A program made the translations under genes and the position numbers. The notes below the pieces were generated by a model that saw only the letters and a program-made list of their open reading frames with translations, did no database searches and was not told the DNA's origin. Below, piece after piece: positions 16,631 to 25,852 of a DNA stretch of 64,000 nucleotides. The stretch's first letter is position 1. Each line of letters starts with the position of its first letter. This DNA comes from Bacteroides sp. (GTDB lineage: Bacteria; Bacteroidota; Bacteroidia; Bacteroidales; Muribaculaceae): NCBI GenBank assembly GCA_014801585.1, contig JAAVDX010000014.1:53571-117570 (forward strand). Direction: 5' to 3'.

Positions 16631-18190
16631 ATGGCAACTGAGAAATACCCTATCGGGATACAGACTTTTGAGAAACTGATTGAAGGAGGTTATTCTTACG
16701 TTGACAAGACACGATTCGTGGAAAAACTTGTCAAGAATGACGGATATTACTTCCTAAGCCGTCCGCGGCGCTTCGGGAAAAGTCTTCTTTTGTCAACTTT
16801 GCATTCATTTTTTGATGGCAAGCGCCATCTGTTTAAAGATCTATATATTGATTCTGCAGATATCGACTGGATCCCTTCACCGGTATTGCATTTTGATCTT
16901 AATACTGAAAATTTCAAGAATGAGGACGGGTTGTCAAATCTTCTTGACCGACTTCTTGAAGATTATGAGGAGAAATATTCTGTTGAGAATAAAGCCACGA
17001 CATTAGCCGGACGTCTCTCTCGATTGATTAAGCAAATATTTGATCAGACAGGGCGCAAAGTTGTTATCCTCGTTGATGAATATGATAAACCATTATTAGG
17101 CATTGAAGAGAATCCCGAACTTTTTGAAAAGAATCAATCCATTCTAAAAGCCTTTTTCGGGAATCTGAAATCAATGGATCCCTACATAAGATTCGCATTG
17201 CTTACGGGCGTGGCGAGATTCAATAATGTAAGTATATTCAGCGACCTTAATAATCTCAACGATATATCCTTGATAGAAGAATATGGTGAGATCTGCGGAT
17301 GGACTGAAAAAGAACTGCTATCTACCTTTCGCGATGGCATCAACCGCTTGGCAAAAAAGCGTAATGAAACCTTCGAAGCGACCACAAGCGCATTACGGGA
17401 TTATTATGACGGATACCTCTTTTGCGATGAAGGGAGTCGCCTTTATAATCCTTATAGCGTCTTAAAATCATTATATGCTCAAAAAATTGAGCCTTATTGG
17501 TTTGAGAGCGGTTCGCCAACTTTTTTAGTGAATCGAGTGAAGGCAACGGGTATAGTTTTGCCGAATCTTTCGGAAGAGTATAGTTCAAGAGATGAACTGA
17601 TAGAAGTCGGATTGAATACATCGTCGCCGGTCGGATTAATGGTACAAACGGGCTACCTTACTATAGATCATTATGACAATACGCTGCAGATGTATAAACT
17701 TCGTTTTCCAAACAAAGAGGTAGAAATAGGTTTTGCGAAACAACTGCTTCCTCTCTATATTCCTGAAAACGGAGTTTCCTCCCGAGCTTTTTCGCTGAAG
17801 AATTTCCGATTAGATTTAGTCAATGGCAATCCGGAGAAGTTTATGGAGCGTCTGCAGATACTTTGTAAGATTCCGGGGTATGAATCTCATTCGGAAGATA
17901 ATTATCGTAATATTGTATGGTTGCTTTGTACTCTTTGTGATACAGATACAATCTCCGAACATCATTCCTATAAAGGGAGGAGTGACTTGGAAGTATTCAC
18001 AGGCAACTATATTTATGTATTCGAATTCAAATATAATGGGAAGTTATCCAGAGCTATGGCCCAGCTTACTGAGAAAGACTATGCCGGGCGTTATGCTTTA
18101 GATCATCGCCAAGTCTATTTAATCGCTGCTAATTTCTCTACGAACGGTCCACTGCAAGGGCTGTCTGAATGGGAGATTAAAAGGTTATGA
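16631..18190 (+). CDS. AAA-ATPase-like protein with C-terminal PDDEXK nuclease-like domain (DUF1703)
   Basis: A 519-residue member of the AAA-ATPase_like/PDDEXK_9 family that is expanded in Bacteroidales. The P-loop is FLSRPRRFGKSLLLSTL (about residues 40-56) and the Walker B is VVILVDEYDKPLLG. The C-terminal part holds D...ExK nuclease-like residues (GRSDLEVF and YVFEFKYNG). Its function is unproven; defence or mobile-element roles are often suspected. The gene is more AT-rich than its neighbours, has its own consensus promoter and is followed by a perfect 66-bp palindrome and a tRNA, so horizontal transfer is plausible. The start MATEKYPIGIQTF is typical of the family. Confidence 0.85.
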   Translation: MATEKYPIGIQTFEKLIEGGYSYVDKTRFVEKLVKNDGYYFLSRPRRFGKSLLLSTLHSFFDGKRHLFKDLYIDSADIDWIPSPVLHFDLNTENFKNEDGLSNLLDRLLEDYEEKYSVENKATTLAGRLSRLIKQIFDQTGRKVVILVDEYDKPLLGIEENPELFEKNQSILKAFFGNLKSMDPYIRFALLTGVARFNNVSIFSDLNNLNDISLIEEYGEICGWTEKELLSTFRDGINRLAKKRNETFEATTSALRDYYDGYLFCDEGSRLYNPYSVLKSLYAQKIEPYWFESGSPTFLVNRVKATGIVLPNLSEEYSSRDELIEVGLNTSSPVGLMVQTGYLTIDHYDNTLQMYKLRFPNKEVEIGFAKQLLPLYIPENGVSSRAFSLKNFRLDLVNGNPEKFMERLQILCKIPGYESHSEDNYRNIVWLLCTLCDTDTISEHHSYKGRSDLEVFTGNYIYVFEFKYNGKLSRAMAQLTEKDYAGRYALDHRQVYLIAANFSTNGPLQGLSEWEIKRL

Positions 18191-18210
18191 CCAATATCGG
18201 CGAATCTATA

Positions 18211-18276
18211 TCGTGCGCACAAACTGAAACAGGAGAATCTCAATTGAGATTCTCCTGTTTCAGTTTGTGCGCACGA
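18211..18276. repeat. Perfect 66-bp palindrome overlapping the tRNA-Leu 3' end
   Basis: Every base from 18211 to 18243 pairs with 18276 down to 18244 with no spacer, giving 33-bp arms. The right arm contains the last bases of the tRNA (CGTGCGCA on the tRNA strand). There is no T-run on either side. Confidence 0.92.
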
Positions 18277-18349
18277 AGGGACTCGAACCCCCACGTCGTT
18301 AGACACTAGATCCTAAGTCTAGCGCGGCTACCAATTACGCCACGTGCGC
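18268..18349 (-). tRNA. tRNA-Leu (anticodon UAG)
   Basis: Full cloverleaf on the minus strand, 82 nt. The acceptor is GCGCACG with CGTGCGC and discriminator A. The D-loop contains AATTGGTAG. The anticodon stem is CTAGA / TCTAG with loop CTTAGGA, so the anticodon is TAG (Leu, CUA codons). The variable arm is long (class II) and the T-arm is GTGGG-GGTTCGAGT-CCC-like. CCA is not encoded. The trailer is one arm of the 66-bp palindrome. Confidence 0.93.
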
Positions 18350-18463
18350 TCTTTGTAAATGCAAAGTTAATAAAAAATTTTCATATTCGGCTCTTTTCTC
18401 AGATTTTTTTTGTCGGATTTATATTCTTTTCTATCGCGATACGCCTTTTTTAACCCTTTTTTC

Positions 18464-18494
18464 TTTGATTCCAACACTATTTTTATTATATTTG
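18464..18494 (+). promoter_or_regulatory. Promoter for parC
   Basis: TTTG (18464-18467), 19 bases, TATATTTG (18487-18494): full consensus. The start would be near 18501, leaving a leader of about 150 bases to the ATG at 18653. Confidence 0.75.
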
Positions 18495-18652
18495 CATTGA
18501 TTAGGAATCTTACGCCCGAAGTAAGAACCGATACACAAAACTATATGGTTAGGGTTTGGTTCTATACCTCCCCCTGCGAAAGTTCCAAATCTCTCATTCC
18601 ACAAACTACCCTCATCACGTCTGCCAAAAAGCAGACAACCCGGCATACACAA

Positions 18653-21505
18653 ATGGCAGAAGAACTCATCACCGACGATAATCTCGACGAAAACCTCAGC
18701 AACAATCTCGACGACACCAACGATAGCAACCTCAGCGGAAATTCCGATGAGGCTGACATTGCCGCTATAGATAAAACTACGGAAGATACCACTCCCAACT
18801 CATCCGATTCCGACGAATCCGACGAGGACGGTATGAATCAAGAAGATTCCGATCCCTCCCCCACCGACTCTACTGAAGAGTCAAAGCCGAAGTATAATGT
18901 CCCGGGAATGGGGAAAGATCGTCGTACGCTGCTTTCCGGTATGTTCAAGGATTGGTTTCTGGAATACGCATCTTACGTCATTCTGGAGCGCGCAGTGCCA
19001 CATATCGATGACGGTCTGAAACCGGTGCAGCGACGCATACTCCACTCCATGCAGACTCTGGACGACGGGAGATTCAATAAGGTAGCCAATATTGTAGGTA
19101 ATACCATGCAATATCATCCTCACGGCGATGCGTCGATCGGGGATGCACTCGTACAGCTCGGGCAGAAAGATCTGCTGATCGATACTCAGGGAAACTGGGG
19201 TAACATACTGACCGGAGACGGAGCTGCCGCAGGGCGTTACATCGAGGCCAGACTCTCAGAGTTTGCTCTCGAAAGCGTCTTCTCTCCTGACATTACTGAA
19301 TGGACACCCTCTTACGATGGGCGTAAGAAAGAACCTGTCACGCTTCCCGTGAAATTTCCCCTGCTCCTTGCTCAGGGAGTTGAGGGAATCGCAGTCGGGC
19401 TATCGTCGAAGATACTACCCCACAATTTCAATGAGATATGCGACGCTGCAATCGACTTCCTTGAAGGGAGAGAATTCCGCCTGCTTCCTGACTTCCAGAC
19501 GGGAGGTCTGCTTGATGCTTCACGCTACAACGACGGGGCACGTGGGGGAAGCGTAAAAGTGCGCGCAAAGATTGAGAAAATCGACAGCAAGACTCTTGCT
19601 ATCACGGAGATTCCCTACGGCAAGACTACTACGACACTTATCTCTTCCATACTTTCAGCTATGGAAAAGGGTAAGATAAAGGTGAAGCATGTCGATGACA
19701 ACACGTCGGCCACTGCGGAAATACTTGTGCATCTGACTCCCGGCACATCCTCGGATAAAGCAATTGATGCGCTCTACGCATTTACCGACTGCGAAGTCAG
19801 CATCTCCCCCATATGCTGCGTAATCCGCGACCGCAAACCGCACTTCCTTACGGTCAGTGATGTGCTGCGCCATAGCGTCAACCGCACGCGGGATATGCTT
19901 CTCGAGGAACTTAATATACGTCTTGGCGAAAACCGCGAGGCAATGCTCTTCGCGTCGCTCGAAAAGATATTCATCGAAAACCGGATGTATAAAGACCGGC
20001 AGATAGAGCAGGCTCCGGATATGGATTCGGCAGTAGCCCGGATAGACGAACTGATGGAGCCCTTCAAGCCACAATTCTTCCGCCCGCTTACGCGCGATGA
20101 CATCATGCGTCTATGGGAAATACGCATGGGACGTATCCTGAAGTTCAATTCTGAAAAAGCCAATGAGAAGATAGCACGTCTGCAGGGAGAAATCGAACAG
20201 ATCGCATACGATATCGAACATATCACGGAATTCACCGTGAAATGGTATGCCCATCTTAAGGAGAAATACGGAGCACATTATCCGCGTCGGACTACACTGC
20301 GCGGTTTTGACTCTATTGAAGCAACAAAAGTGGCCGAAGCCAACAAACGCCTTTTCTTCGATAAGGAAGGAGGCTTTATCGGTATCGGTCTTAAAGAGGG
20401 AGAATTTAAATTCACATGTTCCGACATCGATGATATCCTTATCATATATCGCGACGGAACGTATAAGATTGTCAGAGTGCAGGACAAACTCTTCATCGGC
20501 AAGAAAGTGCAACATATCGGACTCTTTAAGAAAGATGACAAACGCACGATCTACAACCTTATATATCGCAATGGCAAGGAAGGGGAATATTATAAGAAAC
20601 GCTTCTTTATCAAGGGACTTACCCGTGAGAAGATATATAATATGACTAAAGGTGCGGATGGCTCGAAGATTGAGTATCTCTCAGTCAATCCCAACGGAGA
20701 GGCAGAGACGGTAAAGGTTACGCTGACGGGCAAACCGAATGCGACCGGTCGACCGCCCCGCAACCGCGAACTCTACGTGGATTTCGCAGATCTGGCATTG
20801 AAAGGAAAGGACTCTCTGGGTAATCTTGTCACAAAATTTCAGGTAAAATCCGTCACTCTTGAAAAGCGGGGAGGATCTACGCTGGGAGGACGCGAAGTAT
20901 GGTTTGACCGCGATGTACTACGTCTTAACTACGATGGACGCGGGGAGAGTCTCGGAATTTTCCAGGGGGACGATCAGGTACTTATCATCACTACCGACGG
21001 ACAATTCTATACCACCTCATACTCCGATGAAAACCATTATGACGATAATATCCTGCGTATCGAGAAATTCAATCCCAACAAAGTATGGACTGCGGCTCTC
21101 TTCGACGCATCGCTGGGTTATCCCTACCTGAAACGATTTAACTTTGAACCTACGGCCCGTCCGCAGCGATATGTAGGCTCGGATGAGAAATCACAGTTAC
21201 TGCTGCTGACAGATACGGTCTATCCCCGTCTGGAGGTAAAATATGGTGGTAACGATGCAGTGAGACCACCGTTGGAAATTGACGCGGAGGAATTTATCGC
21301 AGTGAAGAGTTTCAAGGCCAAGGGTAAGCGTATCACTACATTTACACTCGACACTATCACCGAACTCGAACCGACCCGTTTCCCCGAACCCGAGCCGGAA
21401 CCGCAGGTAGAAGAGGCAGAGATCATTGAGGAAGAGAATCAGCCGGCAGGGCCGACAGTGATTCAAGGCGATCTTTTTGATTTCGATAACGAGACTGCGG
21501 AATGA
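18653..21505 (+). CDS. parC: DNA topoisomerase IV subunit A
   Basis: DNA cutting and rejoining subunit of topoisomerase IV, which unlinks daughter chromosomes. 950 residues from MAEELITDDN; the longer upstream reading crosses the promoter. Residues 1-80 are an acidic Ser/Asp/Glu-rich extension. The breakage domain then starts (LSGMFKDWFLEYASYVILERAVPHI region) and contains PVQRRILHSM, GDAS and the active-site Tyr in AAGRYIEARLSEF. A coiled-coil/tower region and beta-pinwheel C-terminal domain follow. The acidic tail ends with QGDLFDFDNE, which resembles a sliding-clamp binding motif. parE is 35 kb away. The next gene overlaps the stop by four bases (ATGA). Confidence 0.92.
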   Translation: MAEELITDDNLDENLSNNLDDTNDSNLSGNSDEADIAAIDKTTEDTTPNSSDSDESDEDGMNQEDSDPSPTDSTEESKPKYNVPGMGKDRRTLLSGMFKDWFLEYASYVILERAVPHIDDGLKPVQRRILHSMQTLDDGRFNKVANIVGNTMQYHPHGDASIGDALVQLGQKDLLIDTQGNWGNILTGDGAAAGRYIEARLSEFALESVFSPDITEWTPSYDGRKKEPVTLPVKFPLLLAQGVEGIAVGLSSKILPHNFNEICDAAIDFLEGREFRLLPDFQTGGLLDASRYNDGARGGSVKVRAKIEKIDSKTLAITEIPYGKTTTTLISSILSAMEKGKIKVKHVDDNTSATAEILVHLTPGTSSDKAIDALYAFTDCEVSISPICCVIRDRKPHFLTVSDVLRHSVNRTRDMLLEELNIRLGENREAMLFASLEKIFIENRMYKDRQIEQAPDMDSAVARIDELMEPFKPQFFRPLTRDDIMRLWEIRMGRILKFNSEKANEKIARLQGEIEQIAYDIEHITEFTVKWYAHLKEKYGAHYPRRTTLRGFDSIEATKVAEANKRLFFDKEGGFIGIGLKEGEFKFTCSDIDDILIIYRDGTYKIVRVQDKLFIGKKVQHIGLFKKDDKRTIYNLIYRNGKEGEYYKKRFFIKGLTREKIYNMTKGADGSKIEYLSVNPNGEAETVKVTLTGKPNATGRPPRNRELYVDFADLALKGKDSLGNLVTKFQVKSVTLEKRGGSTLGGREVWFDRDVLRLNYDGRGESLGIFQGDDQVLIITTDGQFYTTSYSDENHYDDNILRIEKFNPNKVWTAALFDASLGYPYLKRFNFEPTARPQRYVGSDEKSQLLLLTDTVYPRLEVKYGGNDAVRPPLEIDAEEFIAVKSFKAKGKRITTFTLDTITELEPTRFPEPEPEPQVEEAEIIEEENQPAGPTVIQGDLFDFDNETAE

Positions 21506-22365
21506 AATCCCTGACAGTTGTTATCCGCAAAATTATCATCGCGGTGGCAGTCGGCATGATTGCCGGTATGTCGGTTGAAGCCCATGACACGACAGACTCC
21601 ATCAGAAATACTTCACGCCCTGTAACCTCCACTTATTCCATCGAAACAGGCAAACAATGGAGCCGGTCCACATATCTTTCCCCCTACTATTATAAGGGGA
21701 TTGACCTTGCTATCGCCGGCAACTGGACTAAGCGGATGCCATTCTCCCCAAAACATGCCGGGATGACCTTTGACACCCGAATCGCACTTTGGCCCCGTCT
21801 GCTAAATCCCGGAGGGAACGCATCGATGCAGGGATTCGATATCAATTTCTTCTGGGGGATGCAGGCACTCTGGGAACTGCCATATTCACTGACAGCAGGA
21901 GTAGGAGGCGGCCCGGAGTTTGACGGGGGTGTGCTGATGCTTCTGCGCAACAGCAACAACCCCGTTGCAGTCAATCTATCAGCGGATTTAAGTCTGGCCG
22001 CAACGCTTGAATGGAAAGGGAGAATCGGGAAATTGCCCATCATGGCTCTCTGGAATCTGAGAATGCCACTTGCAGGAGCATTTTTCATGCCCGGCTATGG
22101 CGAGACCTATTACGAAATCTACCTTGGCAATCATTCCGGACTTGCACACGCAGGATGGCCGGGGAATCACCTCCGCATAAATTCAAAATTAGCAGTTAGA
22201 CTTGATTTCGGAAGGACAGCGATGGAGATAGGCTATCGAATGATCACCGATCGGATGAGCGCCAATAATCTCGTATCGCGCCAGCTGACTCACGCCTTTA
22301 CCATCGGCGTGATACCCCACGGTCTGGGACTTCGGAAAACATCAAAACCCTCCCGGGATATTTAG
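21502..22365 (+). CDS. DUF3316-like outer membrane beta-barrel protein
   Basis: A 287-residue exported protein with signal peptide (KSLTVVIRKIIIAVAVGMIAGMSVEA). The mature part has alternating beta-strand patterns, with SRSTYLSPYYYKGIDLAIAG near the start and a final strand THAFTIGVIPHGLGL. This fits the DUF3316 group of Bacteroidales barrel proteins; the family call is from memory. Its start overlaps parC by four bases, so the two are translationally coupled and continue into the S41 protease gene five bases downstream. Function is unknown. Confidence 0.6.
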   Translation: MKSLTVVIRKIIIAVAVGMIAGMSVEAHDTTDSIRNTSRPVTSTYSIETGKQWSRSTYLSPYYYKGIDLAIAGNWTKRMPFSPKHAGMTFDTRIALWPRLLNPGGNASMQGFDINFFWGMQALWELPYSLTAGVGGGPEFDGGVLMLLRNSNNPVAVNLSADLSLAATLEWKGRIGKLPIMALWNLRMPLAGAFFMPGYGETYYEIYLGNHSGLAHAGWPGNHLRINSKLAVRLDFGRTAMEIGYRMITDRMSANNLVSRQLTHAFTIGVIPHGLGLRKTSKPSRDI

Positions 22366-22370
22366 AGAGT

Positions 22371-23507
22371 ATGGTTACTTTTAAGATGAAAAGTAAAAAG
22401 CGATTTACAGGCTCAACCATCGGACGGCAAATGCTATGCCGCGCAAAGCGATTGACAATTCAGCAGATAGGATTTCTTTTGCTTACATTTATCTCACTCG
22501 AATTAACAGGGTGTGCCGAGGATACGGACTATCCCGATGACCCCTTTGGTAATTTCGATGCATTGGCAGAAATCATAGACTCCCGCTATTGCTTCTTTGC
22601 CGACAAGGATATTGACTGGGAAGAGGTAGCGAAGCGCTATCGCGCACGTATAACACCCGAGACGCGCCAGCTTGAGCTCTTCAATATCTGTTCCGAAATG
22701 CTCGATGAATTGAAAGACGGCCACGTAAATCTATCATCGCGCTTCAATACGAGTTATTATAGGGCATGGTGGAGCGATTATCCCCAGGATTTTAATCTCC
22801 GCACACTTCAGGAATATTATTTAAAGTTTGATTACGGATCAACCTCAGGAATGCTCTATAAATATTTTCCTGAAGAGAAAGCAGGCTACATATACTATCC
22901 ATCCTTTTCATCCGGTATATCAGAAGTTAATCTTGACTATGTGCTTGCCCAGCTCTATGATGCCGAAAGTCTTATCATAGATATCCGCGACAACGGAGGA
23001 GGATTGCTGACAAACATAGACGTACTGATCGGACGCCTTATAGAAGGTGAAATTCCGGGAGGGACAATCACTCATAAGACCGGGCCCGGGCATGACGATT
23101 TTTCCAAGCCCTATCCTTTCACGTATAAATCCGCACCTGAATACAGGATACATTTTCTTCACCGGCCGGTATATATTCTTACCAATCGTTCATGCTATAG
23201 TGCGGCCAACGCTTTCACGGCAGTTGCAAAATCACTGCCGAATGTAAAGATAATCGGAGCGCGGACCGGAGGCGGGGGCGGATTGCCCTTTTCATCTGAA
23301 CTACCTAACGGCTGGAGCATACGTTTTTCGGCCTCACCTCTCTATGGTCCGGATGGTGAGATTACCGAATTCGGCATTGATCCGTCGGAGGGCTATGAAT
23401 GTCATTCACCTGAAAAAGAACTCGCCCAAGGACATGATGAAATCCTTGAGCGAGCACTTGAGCTCTGCCGAGAAAGCAATGAGCGCTTTGCGCTAAGTAA
23501 TAAGTAA
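22371..23507 (+). CDS. S41 family peptidase, lipoprotein
   Basis: A 378-residue C-terminal-processing type serine protease held in the envelope by a lipid anchor: the signal peptide (QQIGFLLLTFISLELTGC) ends with a lipobox. The S41 core shows SLIIDIRDNGGGLLTNIDVL and the nucleophile Ser in NRSCYSAANAF (S277), then KIIGARTGGGGGLPFSSELPNG. No clear PDZ domain is seen, unlike the Ctp protease at 58.9 kb. Start could also be M6 or M21. The last residues (RFALSNK) and the TAA are encoded by the hairpin-heptad repeat, so the natural C-terminus has probably been replaced or extended by the repeat. Confidence 0.87.
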   Translation: MVTFKMKSKKRFTGSTIGRQMLCRAKRLTIQQIGFLLLTFISLELTGCAEDTDYPDDPFGNFDALAEIIDSRYCFFADKDIDWEEVAKRYRARITPETRQLELFNICSEMLDELKDGHVNLSSRFNTSYYRAWWSDYPQDFNLRTLQEYYLKFDYGSTSGMLYKYFPEEKAGYIYYPSFSSGISEVNLDYVLAQLYDAESLIIDIRDNGGGLLTNIDVLIGRLIEGEIPGGTITHKTGPGHDDFSKPYPFTYKSAPEYRIHFLHRPVYILTNRSCYSAANAFTAVAKSLPNVKIIGARTGGGGGLPFSSELPNGWSIRFSASPLYGPDGEITEFGIDPSEGYECHSPEKELAQGHDEILERALELCRESNERFALSNK

Positions 23508-23522
23508 TAAGTAGTAAGTAAT
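23482..23522 (+). repeat. Hairpin plus AAGTAAT heptad array, copy C
   Basis: AGCGC-TTT-GCGCT (23482-23494) plus AAGTAAT, AAGTAAT, AAGTAGT, AAGTAAT. All 41 bases equal 1715-1755. The S41 peptidase stop TAA (23505-23507) lies in the second heptad. Confidence 0.9.
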
Positions 23523-23609
23523 AAATTCTGCTAAGAACAGAGATCTTACTAACCTTATCAATAATTACTTAAGACATTTCAATAATAGCTTGCGAAGTGG
23601 AGGAGATGG

Positions 23610-23846
23610 TTATTCCTCAGCGTATGAGAGTACGGTGGGGGATTTCACATCAACGCCATATTCCTGTGCAAACTTAAGAATAGCACGAGCCAGTTTTGGC
23701 TTGAGGTCGTCGGGACAATAACGGAAATAAGCTTCAGCGGCCCGGACATGGGCTGCGTCGGGCATGGGGTATTCTCTGCGTTCGGGCAAGCCGAAAACAC
23801 TGTCGGGAAGTTCACGGCGTTCCTCAGTATCTAATACGTCATTCAT
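23610..23846 (-). CDS. Small conserved protein, DUF6582-like
   Basis: A 78-residue soluble protein starting at MNDVLDTEERR; the 25 codons upstream are AT-rich and unlike coding sequence. The core LPDSVFGLPERREYPMPDAAHVRAAEAYFRYC resembles the short DUF6582-type domain (LPDSxFALPxxRxYPI) that is frequent in phage proteins, but here it stands alone. It has an all-helical look in the second half (DDLKPKLARAILKFAQEYG). Function is unknown. It is divergent from aspS, with about 175 bases between the starts. Confidence 0.7.
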   Translation of the reverse strand: MNDVLDTEERRELPDSVFGLPERREYPMPDAAHVRAAEAYFRYCPDDLKPKLARAILKFAQEYGVDVKSPTVLSYAEE

Positions 23847-23920
23847 AGTAAAAATAATGATTAAAGAGTTAATAATTCTAAAGTTATAACATTCAAAAAG
23901 AGGGATAGGTTGCAAATTCA

Positions 23921-23952
23921 TTTGGAGGAATCGAAAATTTTTCTTAATTTTG
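23921..23952 (+). promoter_or_regulatory. Promoter for aspS
   Basis: TTTG (23921-23924), 20 bases, TAATTTTG (23945-23952): full consensus. The leader would be about 65 bases. Confidence 0.75.
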
Positions 23953-24022
23953 CTTGTTATTAAACCCTGAGGTTAAGTAACGATAACCCTCAGGGCGGAA
24001 TAAAGACGTCTTAATATAACCT

Positions 24023-25786
24023 ATGTACAGAGATAAAACCTGCGGCGAGTTGCGTCTCGCCGACTGTGGCTCCGTCGTGCGTCTGGCAGGATGGGTGCAG
24101 CGTGTGCGCAAAATGGGCGCTATGACATTCATCGATCTTCGCGATCGATATGGAATCACTCAAGTCCTTTTCAATCAGGAGGTAAATCCTGAGCTTTGCG
24201 ATATTGCAAACTCTCTCGGACGCGAGTATGTGGTGGAAATTACGGGTCGTGTAGAAGAACGCACATCGAAGAATCCGAATCTTCCTACCGGCGACATCGA
24301 AATCTACGCAACCGACGTTAAGATCCTTAACAAGTCGGAAATTCCCCCGTTCACCATCGAAGACAATACCGACGGCGGCGACGATCTCCGTATGAAGTAC
24401 CGTTATCTCGACCTTCGTCGTCCCTGCGTCAAGAAGAATCTTGAGCTTCGCCACAAAATGGCCTTCGAGATCCGACGCTATCTCGACTCAAAAGGGTTTC
24501 TCGAGATCGAGACTCCTATTCTCGTGAAGTCAACTCCGGAAGGTGCGCGCGACTTCGTAGTCCCATCCCGTATGAATCCGGGAGAATTCTATGCACTTCC
24601 GCAGTCGCCGCAGATATTCAAACAGCTACTTATGGTCAGCGGCTACGACCGCTATTTCCAGATTGCGAAGTGCTTCCGCGATGAAGACCTTCGTGCAGAC
24701 CGCCAGCCGGAATTCACTCAGATTGACTGCGAGATGAGTTTCGTAGAGCAGGAAGATGTCATCGAGATGTTTGAAGGTCTCGTAAAACATATTTTCAAAT
24801 ATACCAAGGGAATCGATTTCACTGAGCCTTTCCCCCGCATGACATGGGCAGACGCAATGTGTCTCTACGGTAGTGACAAACCGGACATCCGCTTCGGAAT
24901 GCCATTCGTAGAACTGACCGACCTTGCACAAGGCAAGGGGTTCAGCGTAGCCGACGATGCGGAAATAGTAGTAGGTATCTGCGCTCCGGACTGCGCCTCA
25001 TATACCCGCAAGCAACTCGACCAGCTCACAGACTTCGTGAAGCGTCCGCAGGTAGGTGCGAAGGGTATGATATGGGTGAAATTTGAGGCTGACGGCAGCG
25101 TGAAGAGTTCCGTCGGCAAATTCTACTCAGAGGAGCAGCTAAAGGAATGGGGAGCCCGCGCAGAGGCTAAGCCCGGTGACCTTCTTCTCGTGCTGACAGG
25201 CGAGACAATGAAGACCCGTAAGCAACTTTGCGAGTTGCGCCTCGAAATGGGCAATCGCCTCGGACTTCGCGACAAGAATGTATTCGCCCCCCTTTGGGTT
25301 GTAGACTTCCCTCTCTTCGAATGGGATGAGGAGACTCAGCGTTATTATGCAATGCACCATCCCTTCACATCGCCCAATCCTGAGGATATCCCCTTGCTCA
25401 AAACCGACACGGGCAATGTCCGTGCCACGGCATACGACATCATCGTAAACGGCACAGAGCTCGGTGGCGGATCAATCCGAATTCATGATTCCGAACTTCA
25501 AGACGAGATGTTTGAGCTTCTCGGCTTCACTCCGGAGCGTGCGCATGAACAATTCGGCTTCCTTATGGATGCCTTCAAATATGGCGCACCCCCTCACGGA
25601 GGTCTGGCACTCGGATTTGACCGCTTCGTGTCGATCCTCGCGGGTCAGGACACAATCCGCGACGTCATCGCTTTCCCGAAGAATAACTCCGGCCGCGACG
25701 TGATGAACGAATCGCCCTCTCCCATCGACCAGGCACAGCTCGACGAACTTCAGCTTGCTCTGGCTCCCGCAGAGGAGAAGAAATGA
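24023..25786 (+). CDS. aspS: Aspartate--tRNA ligase
   Basis: Class II synthetase of 587 residues that charges tRNA-Asp. The N-terminal OB fold ([20 protein letters not shown]) binds the anticodon. Class II motifs follow: motif 2 around [18 protein letters not shown] and motif 3 [15 protein letters not shown]. The bacterial-type GAD insertion lies between (about 290-410). Length is normal for the bacterial form. Codon use is strongly biased, as expected for a highly expressed gene. Confidence 0.96.
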   Translation: MYRDKTCGELRLADCGSVVRLAGWVQRVRKMGAMTFIDLRDRYGITQVLFNQEVNPELCDIANSLGREYVVEITGRVEERTSKNPNLPTGDIEIYATDVKILNKSEIPPFTIEDNTDGGDDLRMKYRYLDLRRPCVKKNLELRHKMAFEIRRYLDSKGFLEIETPILVKSTPEGARDFVVPSRMNPGEFYALPQSPQIFKQLLMVSGYDRYFQIAKCFRDEDLRADRQPEFTQIDCEMSFVEQEDVIEMFEGLVKHIFKYTKGIDFTEPFPRMTWADAMCLYGSDKPDIRFGMPFVELTDLAQGKGFSVADDAEIVVGICAPDCASYTRKQLDQLTDFVKRPQVGAKGMIWVKFEADGSVKSSVGKFYSEEQLKEWGARAEAKPGDLLLVLTGETMKTRKQLCELRLEMGNRLGLRDKNVFAPLWVVDFPLFEWDEETQRYYAMHHPFTSPNPEDIPLLKTDTGNVRATAYDIIVNGTELGGGSIRIHDSELQDEMFELLGFTPERAHEQFGFLMDAFKYGAPPHGGLALGFDRFVSILAGQDTIRDVIAFPKNNSGRDVMNESPSPIDQAQLDELQLALAPAEEKK

Positions 25787-25852
25787 ATGTCTTCGGAGCG
25801 AATATCGCTCTCTTGATTCCAAACTCTGAATGGGTCATAATTCTGAATAAGA

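Noticed and set aside
18190-18350. Integration (att) site at tRNA-Leu
   Set aside because: The copy of the tRNA 3' end is inverted, not direct, there is no integrase, and the palindrome explains the similarity.
18410-18652. N-terminal extension of ParC by 81 codons
   Set aside because: A full-consensus promoter lies inside it (18464-18494), so these codons would be upstream of transcription.
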